This document shows positions 58,829 through 64,000 of a stretch of 64,000 nucleotides of DNA, one piece after another. Below the pieces are notes generated by a model. It was not told where the DNA came from. It was given only the letters and a program-made list of their open reading frames with translations, and did not search any database. The first letter of the stretch is position 1. Every line of letters starts with the position of its first letter. A program made the translations under genes and the position numbers. This stretch comes from Paractinoplanes deccanensis (GTDB lineage Bacteria; Actinomycetota; Actinomycetes; Mycobacteriales; Micromonosporaceae). Where the stretch lies: assembly GCF_016862115.1 (NCBI RefSeq), contig NZ_BOMI01000121.1, forward strand, positions 39,851-103,850, given 5' to 3'.

Positions 58829-59860
58829 GTGCGCGACGTGGGTAACAGGCCGACCATCGCGGACATCGCCAAGCGCGTGGGCGTGTCGCCGGGCGCGGTC
58901 TCGTTCGCGCTCAACGGCCGCCCCGGCGTCAGCGAGCAGACCCGCGCGCGCATCCTCGAGGTCGCCCGCGAGATGAACTGGCGCCCCCACCGGGCCGCGC
59001 GGGCCCTGGGCGGCGCGCAGGCCGGCGTCGTCGGCCTGGTGCTGGCCCGCGACCCGCGCACGCTCGGCTCCGAGCAGTTCTACACCCAGATCCTGTACGG
59101 CATGCAGGACACCCTGTCGGCGCGTTCGTCGGCGGTGCAGATGCAGCTGGTGCGCGACACCGCCGCCGAGATCGACCTCTACCGGCACTGGGCGTCGGAA
59201 CACCGCGTCGACGGCCTGGTCCTGGTCGACCTCCAGCGCGACGACCCGCGCATCGCGCTCGTCCGCGAGCTCGGCCTGCCCGCCGTCACCCTGGGCCTGC
59301 CCGCCGAACCCGACCAGCTGCCCAGCGTCTGGGCCGACGACGCCGAGGCGATGACCACGATCGTCGACTACCTGGCGGCCCTCGACCACCGGCGCATCGC
59401 CCACGTGGCCGGCCCGCCCGTCTACCTGCACACGGCCCGCCGGGCGGCGGCCCTGCGCTCCCAGGTCTCCGCCCGCGGCCTGCACGCCGGCGAGTCCGTG
59501 CCCACAGATTTCAGTGACGCCCAGGGCGCGGCCGCCACCCGCGCCCTGCTGTCCCGGGCGGACCGCCCGACCGCGATCGTCTACGACAGCGACCTGATGG
59601 CCGCGGCGGGCCTGGGGGTGGCGCTCGAGATGGGCATCGAGGTGCCGAGAACCCTGTCGATCGTCTCCTTCGACGACTCGGTGCTGACCCGCATCGTCCA
59701 CCCCGCCCTGACCTGCCTGTCCCGCGACACCCACGCGCTGGGCGCCCAGGTCGCCACCACGCTGCTGCAGGCGATCGCCGACCCGGCCTGGCGCGAGAGC
59801 GTGCGCACGGAGACGCCGCGGTTGGTCGTGCGTGGCAGCACGGCCCGGGCGGGGGGCTGA
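58829..59860 (+). CDS. LacI-family transcriptional regulator
   Basis: This regulator of about 343 residues has an N-terminal HTH and hinge (TIADIAKRVGVSPGAVSFALNGRPGVSE... NWRPHRAARALGG). A periplasmic-binding-type effector core follows to the C-terminus (SIVSFDDSVLTRIVHPALTC). It probably represses the divergent mannoside operon until an oligosaccharide binds. GTG codons at 58829 and 58838 are both possible starts; the first is given. A 12-base-stem hairpin follows the stop. Confidence 0.92.
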   Translation: MRDVGNRPTIADIAKRVGVSPGAVSFALNGRPGVSEQTRARILEVAREMNWRPHRAARALGGAQAGVVGLVLARDPRTLGSEQFYTQILYGMQDTLSARSSAVQMQLVRDTAAEIDLYRHWASEHRVDGLVLVDLQRDDPRIALVRELGLPAVTLGLPAEPDQLPSVWADDAEAMTTIVDYLAALDHRRIAHVAGPPVYLHTARRAAALRSQVSARGLHAGESVPTDFSDAQGAAATRALLSRADRPTAIVYDSDLMAAAGLGVALEMGIEVPRTLSIVSFDDSVLTRIVHPALTCLSRDTHALGAQVATTLLQAIADPAWRESVRTETPRLVVRGSTARAGG

Positions 59861-59872
59861 GACCTTTCTCCG

Positions 59873-59909
59873 CCGAGGCGCGCCTCGCCCCCCGTCGGGC
59901 GCGCCTCGG
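59873..59909 (+). terminator. Hairpin terminator after LacI gene
   Basis: CCGAGGCGCGCC pairs perfectly with GGCGCGCCTCGG (12-base stem, 13-base loop), starting 13 bases past the LacI stop. Confidence 0.75.
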
Positions 59910-59981
59910 CCCGTCCCTCGCCGCTTTTTGCGACCTTTGCGGTGGTCGGGTGGCTTGGTCTTCGCCGGTAGGATCCGCCGG

Positions 59982-61250
59982 GTGACGGCTTATCTCGCCG
60001 GAGTGGCGCTCTTCCTGCTCGCACTGACGGTTTCGGTTGCCCTGCATGAAGCCGGCCACATGCTGACGGCCCGCGCCTTCGGCATGAAGGTGCGCCGCTT
60101 CTTCGTGGGCCGCGGCCCCACGGTCTTCTCCTTCCGGCGCGGCGGCGTCGAATACGGCCTGAAGGCCCTGCCGATCGGCGGCTTCTGCGACATCGCCGGC
60201 CTGACGGCCCTCGACGAGCTGACCCGCGACGAGCGTCCCCGGGCGATGTGGCGCTTCCCCACTTGGAAGCGCACGGTCGTCCTCGGCTCCGGCTCGGTCG
60301 TGCATGTGCTGCTCGCTCTGACTGTCCTTTATGTGATGGCCGTCAGCACCGGCCTGCCCAACCTGCACCCCACCGACGATCCGATCGTGGCCTCGACAAG
60401 TTGCGTCACCGCCCCGACGGTTCCGGGCGGCCCGGCCTCTCCGGGCGGTTCAGCTCCCGGCGGTTCAGCTGCTCCGGGCGGGCCGGCTGCTCCCGGCGGC
60501 GCCGCTGGCCCGGGTGGCGCGGGTTCGCCCCTTTGTCCCGCGGCGGCCGCCGGGCTGCGGGCCGGTGACCGGATCGTGGCGATCGCCGGATCGCCGACTC
60601 CCACGTGGAGCGACGTGCTCACGGCCGTGCGCGCCGCCGAGGGGCCGACGGCGATGACCGTCCGCCGGGGCTCGGAGACGGTGACCCTCTCGGTCGACGT
60701 GGCCCGCGTGACGACGGCTTCCGGCGAGGCCGGCATGATCGGCGCGACCGCCCAGCAGCCGCCGGCGTACCTGCGCCACGACCCGCTCGCCGCCACCGGC
60801 GCGACGCTCTCGTTCACCGGCGACCTGATCGCCCGTACCGCCGGTCAGCTCGCCGCCTTCCCCCAGCGCCTCCCGTCGGTGATCGAGGCGATCGCCGGCG
60901 GAGAACGCCACCCCGACACCCCGATCAGCATGGTCGGCGCCAGCCGCCTGGGCGGCGAGGCGGTCGAGCGCGGCCTGTGGGAGGTCTTCCTCTTCCTGAT
61001 GGCGAGCCTCAACCTCTTCATGGCCGTCTTCAACCTGCTCCCGCTGCTCCCACTCGACGGCGGCCACATCGCCGTCGCCTGGTACGAACGGCTCCGCAAC
61101 ACCCTCCGCCGCCTGCGCGGCCGCGCCGCCGCCGGCCCCGTCGACTACACCCGGCTCTTCCCCGTGACGGTGGCCGCCGTGCTCATCGGCGGCGCCGTCA
61201 TGCTGCTGACCGTCACCGCCGACCTGGTAAACCCGATCCACCTGTCCTGA
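59982..61250 (+). CDS. Site-2 (M50) intramembrane protease with glycine/proline-rich insert
   Basis: This 422-residue RIP metalloprotease has HEAGH (H22-H26) in the first helix and LPLDGGH in the third core helix, which bind the catalytic zinc. A PDZ domain (AAAAGLRAGDRIVAIAGSPTPTW) follows the second helix. An unusual insert of about 35 residues made of PGG-type triplets precedes the PDZ domain, where homologues are compact. It probably cleaves an anti-sigma factor or another membrane protein after a site-1 cut. The start is a GTG at 59982. Unlike in many actinobacteria, dxr and ispG are not neighbours. The last 45 bases of the gene are the first copy of a tandem repeat that runs on beyond the stop. 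Confidence 0.9.
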   Translation: MTAYLAGVALFLLALTVSVALHEAGHMLTARAFGMKVRRFFVGRGPTVFSFRRGGVEYGLKALPIGGFCDIAGLTALDELTRDERPRAMWRFPTWKRTVVLGSGSVVHVLLALTVLYVMAVSTGLPNLHPTDDPIVASTSCVTAPTVPGGPASPGGSAPGGSAAPGGPAAPGGAAGPGGAGSPLCPAAAAGLRAGDRIVAIAGSPTPTWSDVLTAVRAAEGPTAMTVRRGSETVTLSVDVARVTTASGEAGMIGATAQQPPAYLRHDPLAATGATLSFTGDLIARTAGQLAAFPQRLPSVIEAIAGGERHPDTPISMVGASRLGGEAVERGLWEVFLFLMASLNLFMAVFNLLPLLPLDGGHIAVAWYERLRNTLRRLRGRAAAGPVDYTRLFPVTVAAVLIGGAVMLLTVTADLVNPIHLS

Positions 61251-61410
61251 CCGTCACGGCCGACGTGGTCCGGCCGATTCGCCTTTCTTGGGCGTCGCGG
61301 CCGGCTTGGTTCAGCCGATCACGTGTCCTGAGGATCGCGGCCGACCTGGTTCAGCCGATTCGCCTGTCCTGAGCGTCACCGCCGACCCCGGCCAAGCCAA
61401 TCCGCCTGTC
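61206..61410. repeat. 41-bp tandem duplication of the protease 3' end (about five copies)
   Basis: Five units begin at about 61206, 61247, 61287, 61328 and 61369, each of the form CTGA-x-CGTC-x-CGGCCGACxTGGT and ending in CGCCTGTC. The first unit is the last coding part of the protease gene. The stop TGA falls at the junction to unit 2. The 41-base period is not a multiple of three, so the copies shift frame. They fill most of the 249-base gap before the next gene, which has no other recognisable content. Confidence 0.75.
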
Positions 61411-61499
61411 GTGGCCGATTCCTCCCCGAAGCCTCAAGCCGGAACCTCCGCCGCCGATCTGGGGCACGACCCAGCACCTCGCCCCCGGGGACGGAGACC

Positions 61500-62498
61500 A
61501 TGACAGCCGAGCCACCGACCGGCAACGCGTGGGGCCAGCCCATGCCGTACGACCAGGCGCCGTCCGGTCTGCCCACTTACGGGTACGTCCCGCCCGAGGC
61601 CGCTCACGGACCCACGCCGGCGTCCGTGCACCCGTCCGCGCCCGACTACGGATATGCGCAGCCATCCACTCCTGGGCAGGGGTATGCACCGCCCTACGTG
61701 CCTGAGCCGGGGTATGGGCAGCCGGGCCTGTCGGGGGTTGGGTCGGGTCAGTCGAGCGTGCCTGAGCCCGGGTATGGCCCGCCGGGCGTGCCGGGGGCTG
61801 AGTTCGGGCAGTCGGGCGTGTCGGGGCACGGCTACGCGCAGTCGGGTCCGCCGGGGCACGGCTACGCGCAGACGGCCCTCCCACAGCCCGCCTATGCGTC
61901 GCCGGTTTATCCCGGTCAGCCCTCGCAGAGCTATTCGCGGCCGGGGGAGTGGGCGGGCGCTCCGCAGCCGGGGGAGTGGGCGGGCCACAGGCAGCCAGGG
62001 GAATGGGCGGGCTACAAGGACTCGCCGCCGTACTCCTACCGCTCGGTGATGTCCGCGGGTGAGGCGCCCGGCGTCGGCTGGGTGATTGCCGGGACCGCGC
62101 TGATCGGCGTGCTTGGTGCGTTCATCGCTGCCTCGCAGGCCAAGAAGGCGGCCGCCGTCGGCGTTTCCGGCCGGAAGTACTGGATCGCCTTCGGTGTGAC
62201 GCTGGGCGTCGGCTGGATCCTCGGGATCGTGCTCACCGGGGTGCTGCTCGTCATCGCGGCCCGCGGTCCCCAGGTGACGCCGGAGTCACTGGAGAAGTCG
62301 ATCGTCGCGCAGGCCGAGGTCACCAACGAGGACGGCGACCTCGTCACGGCGACGGACGCGAACTGCGTGGCGGTCGCGGTGGACTCGCGCGGCGCGGGCA
62401 CCTACCAGTGTGTGGTCCGCTTCGAGGACGGCGCCCGCGCCTCCTACGAGATCACGGCGAATGCCGAGGGCGGGTGGATCAGCTCCGCCGGCAAGTGA
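61500..62498 (+). CDS. Proline/glycine/tyrosine-rich two-TM protein with DUF4333-like tail
   Basis: This 332-residue protein has a 180-residue N-terminal region rich in P, G, Y and Q (repeats such as PGHGYAQ and PGEWAG). Two transmembrane helices follow (VGWVIAGTALIGVLGAFIAAS and WIAFGVTLGVGWILGIVLTGVLLVIAA). A C-terminal domain (VTATDANCVAVAVDSR... GTYQCVVRFEDGARASYEI) contains two cysteines and resembles DUF4333. The tail is probably exported. Function is unknown; similar layouts occur in cell-envelope proteins of actinobacteria. No tight operon link is seen. Confidence 0.8.
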   Translation: MTAEPPTGNAWGQPMPYDQAPSGLPTYGYVPPEAAHGPTPASVHPSAPDYGYAQPSTPGQGYAPPYVPEPGYGQPGLSGVGSGQSSVPEPGYGPPGVPGAEFGQSGVSGHGYAQSGPPGHGYAQTALPQPAYASPVYPGQPSQSYSRPGEWAGAPQPGEWAGHRQPGEWAGYKDSPPYSYRSVMSAGEAPGVGWVIAGTALIGVLGAFIAASQAKKAAAVGVSGRKYWIAFGVTLGVGWILGIVLTGVLLVIAARGPQVTPESLEKSIVAQAEVTNEDGDLVTATDANCVAVAVDSRGAGTYQCVVRFEDGARASYEITANAEGGWISSAGK

Positions 62499-62652
62499 CA
62501 ACCCGCCGCTGGGGCAGTTCTCGCCGGGCCAGTGGCCGCCCGATCCGCTCGCCTCGCTCGACGGGATCGTGCGCCGCACCGAACCGTCGAGGGTCGCCCG
62601 GAACCCGTCGATGTCCACGCCGGCATCGAGCCTCGAACGCATCCCAGGCATC

Positions 62653-63303
62653 TCAGGCCAGGCCGGACTGGTAGGCGAAGACGACGAGCTGGGCACGGTC
62701 GCGGGCGCCCAGCTTGGTCATGGCGCGGCTGACGTGGGTGCGGGCGGTGGCGGGGCTGACCACCAGGTGGTCGGCTATCTCGTGGTTGGTGAGGCCGCGG
62801 GCGACTAGGGCGACGATCTCGCGTTCGCGGTCGGTGAGGCGGTCGAGCTGGGGGTGCGGGGCCACGGGGCGGATCGCGCGGCCGGTGAACTCGCGGATCA
62901 GGGTCTTGGTGACCGACGGGGCCAGGAGGGCGCCGCCGTCGACGACCGTACGGATGGCGTCGAGCAGGGCGGCCGGTTTGGTGTTCTTGAGCAGGAAGCC
63001 GCTGGCGCCGTGGCGGAGCGCGTCGAAGACGTATTCGTCGCGCTCGAAGGTGGTCAGCACGATGACCCGGGTGGTCGACAGGGCCGGGTCGGCGACGATG
63101 CGGCGGGTGGCATCGAGGCCGTCGATGCCGGGCATGCGGATGTCCATCAGCACGACGTCGGGTCGCGTGAGGCGCGCCTGCTCCACCGCGGCCAGCCCGT
63201 CGGCCGCCTCGCCGGCGACGGCGAAGCCCTCGGAGCTCTCGAACAGCGCCCGCAGCCCGAGCCGCACCAGATCCTGGTCGTCGGCGAGCAGGACAGAGAT
63301 CAA
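62653..63303 (-). CDS. NarL/FixJ-family response regulator
   Basis: This 216-residue response regulator has a receiver domain with acidic pocket DDQ, phospho-acceptor aspartate in VVLMDIRMPG, conserved T in VIVLTTFE and lysine in FLLKNTKPA. The C-terminal LuxR HTH is LTDREREIVALVARGLTNHEIADHLVVSPATARTHVSRAMTKLG (positions about 150-195). The TTG start at 63303 is supported by AGGGAGG four bases upstream and by the family's MIxVLLADDQ beginning. The gene immediately upstream should encode the sensor kinase, but only its 3' end is visible. Confidence 0.92.
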   Translation of the reverse strand: MISVLLADDQDLVRLGLRALFESSEGFAVAGEAADGLAAVEQARLTRPDVVLMDIRMPGIDGLDATRRIVADPALSTTRVIVLTTFERDEYVFDALRHGASGFLLKNTKPAALLDAIRTVVDGGALLAPSVTKTLIREFTGRAIRPVAPHPQLDRLTDREREIVALVARGLTNHEIADHLVVSPATARTHVSRAMTKLGARDRAQLVVFAYQSGLA

Positions 63304-63327
63304 GACGCCTCCCTGGGCACAAAGGAC

Positions 63328-64000
63328 TCACACGCCGGCTGCGCACCCGGCCGCGCCGGGCCGGGCGGTAACGGCTGGACAAGCGGCGCTGACATCGGTA
63401 CCGGCGCCGGCGGCCTCGGTGGCGGCTGCGCCCGCCGTGACGCCACGCCGGGCGGCGGTGCCACCGCCGCCGCCGGTGTCAGCGGAGGAGGTGAGGACGT
63501 CGCCGCTGGCGGCGCTGGTGCCGGCGATAGTGGTGGCGTCGTGCGCCGAAGTGGCGTCACCGGCGGGGGAAGTGAGCACGTCGCCGCTGGCAGTGGTGGC
63601 GTTGCGCGCCGAAGTGGCGTCACCGGTGGTGGTGGCGGCTGTGCCCGTGGTGTCGGCGATCCCTGTGGTGGTGCCGCGCCGGACGGCCGTGCCACCGCCG
63701 CCATCGGTGTCAGGGGAGGAGGTGAGGACGTCGCCGCTGGCGGTGCTGGTGTCGGCGACGGTCGTGTGGTCGCGCGCTGAGGTGGCGCCGCTGACGGTGC
63801 TGGCGTCGCCAAGGGTGGTGCGGTCGCGCGCTGAGGTGGTGTCGCTGACGGTGGTGGCGTCGCGGACGGTGGCATCACCGACGGCGGCGTCGGCGACTGT
63901 GGTGTGGTCGCGCGAGGTGGCGCAGGCGGTGGTGGCGCAGACGGTGGTGGTGGCATCGGTTGACCGGGCGCATGCGGTGATGGTGCCGTCGGGAGAGCGG
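63328..64000 (-). CDS. 3' end of repeat-rich gene, possibly a sensor kinase (runs off window)
   Basis: The minus-strand frame ending at 63328 is open to the window edge (at least 223 codons). It has about 95% G or C at third positions by eye, as in the other genes here. A second open frame ending at 63300 has near-random third positions. The peptide is rich in A, T, G, D and S, with repeats such as SARDHTT and ASGDVLTSS... GGGGTAxRRG. It ends 24 bases before the response regulator. A histidine kinase would be expected in this position, but no kinase motif is visible. Kinase, or repetitive surface protein, remains open. Confidence 0.5.
   Translation of the reverse strand, partial: RSPDGTITACARSTDATTTVCATTACATSRDHTTVADAAVGDATVRDATTVSDTTSARDRTTLGDASTVSGATSARDHTTVADTSTASGDVLTSSPDTDGGGGTAVRRGTTTGIADTTGTAATTTGDATSARNATTASGDVLTSPAGDATSAHDATTIAGTSAASGDVLTSSADTGGGGGTAARRGVTAGAAATEAAGAGTDVSAACPAVTARPGAAGCAAGV
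63430..63775. repeat. Imperfect repeats in the terminal partial gene
   Basis: A block of about 100 bases at 63430-63530 recurs 231 bases later at 63661-63761; it includes the shared stretch GGAGGAGGTGAGGACGTCGC. A smaller unit (GTGGCGTC... GCGCCGAAGTGGCGTCACCGG) repeats at a 63-base offset near 63531 and 63594. Offsets of 231 and 63 are multiples of three, so the frame is kept in each copy. Confidence 0.65.

Noticed and set aside
63300..63956. Pro-rich open frame as the gene upstream of the response regulator
   Set aside because: Third codon positions are nearly random in GC, unlike every convincing gene here, whereas the overlapping frame ending at 63328 is strongly biased. Kept only as an alternative.

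Overview
The window reads as chromosomal DNA of a very GC-rich actinobacterium. Genes are dense, third codon positions are almost all G or C, and GTG/TTG starts and 4-base ATGA/GTGA/TTGA gene overlaps are frequent. LAL-type LuxR regulators, a SARP regulator, an actinobacterial SAM methyltransferase, a ROK-free LacI/AraBDA sugar layout and DUF6082 all point the same way. A methyl-accepting chemotaxis protein fits a motile member of the Micromonosporaceae such as Actinoplanes; the genus is an inference. No tRNA, rRNA, CRISPR array, prophage or insertion sequence was seen.

Layout. 0-6.5 kb holds redox genes: an F420-type PPOX protein, an FAD disulfide reductase divergent from a pyruvate:quinone dehydrogenase, and a VOC-ADH-SDR operon. 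6.6-9.4 kb is a coupled operon (double muconolactone-isomerase-like domain, DHA2 efflux pump, atypical SDR), facing two tandem giant LAL regulators (9.4-14.9 kb). 15-18 kb has a DUF6082 membrane protein and a coupled RsbW-RsbV-RsbU-like partner-switching operon whose phosphatase carries a MASE1 sensor. 18-20.5 kb has a GH13 alpha-glucosidase and an alpha/beta hydrolase. 20.5-21.8 kb is a TetR/isochorismatase divergent pair around a clear palindromic operator.

21.8-33.5 kb is the most interesting block: FadB, thiolase, a double-TetR regulator, two DUF2236 (MpaB/Lcp-type) oxygenases, an acyl-CoA ligase, a GntR regulator, an aldehyde dehydrogenase and an acyl-CoA dehydrogenase. Together they could cleave an unsaturated (perhaps isoprenoid) chain to an aldehyde, oxidise it to an acid, activate it with CoA and beta-oxidise it. 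An identical 15-base element lies in two divergent promoters of this block, so they probably share the GntR regulator.

33.5-37.5 kb is an araB-araD-araA operon with two LacI-like operator copies. 37.6-45 kb carries small or secreted proteins, a decayed MFS pseudogene, a SARP-ABATE/CGNR fusion, a methyltransferase and an EAL phosphodiesterase with a dead GGDEF. 45-51.3 kb has a ricin-type lectin, an acetyltransferase, an isochorismatase, a sugar-binding lipoprotein translationally coupled to a chemoreceptor, and an AMP-forming ligase. 51.4-59.9 kb is a mannoside-utilisation locus (GH38, GH5-like, two ABC permeases, binding protein, divergent LacI with two operators). 60-64 kb has a site-2 protease whose 3' end is tandemly duplicated into the spacer, a two-TM proline-rich protein, a NarL response regulator and the end of a repeat-rich gene running off the window.
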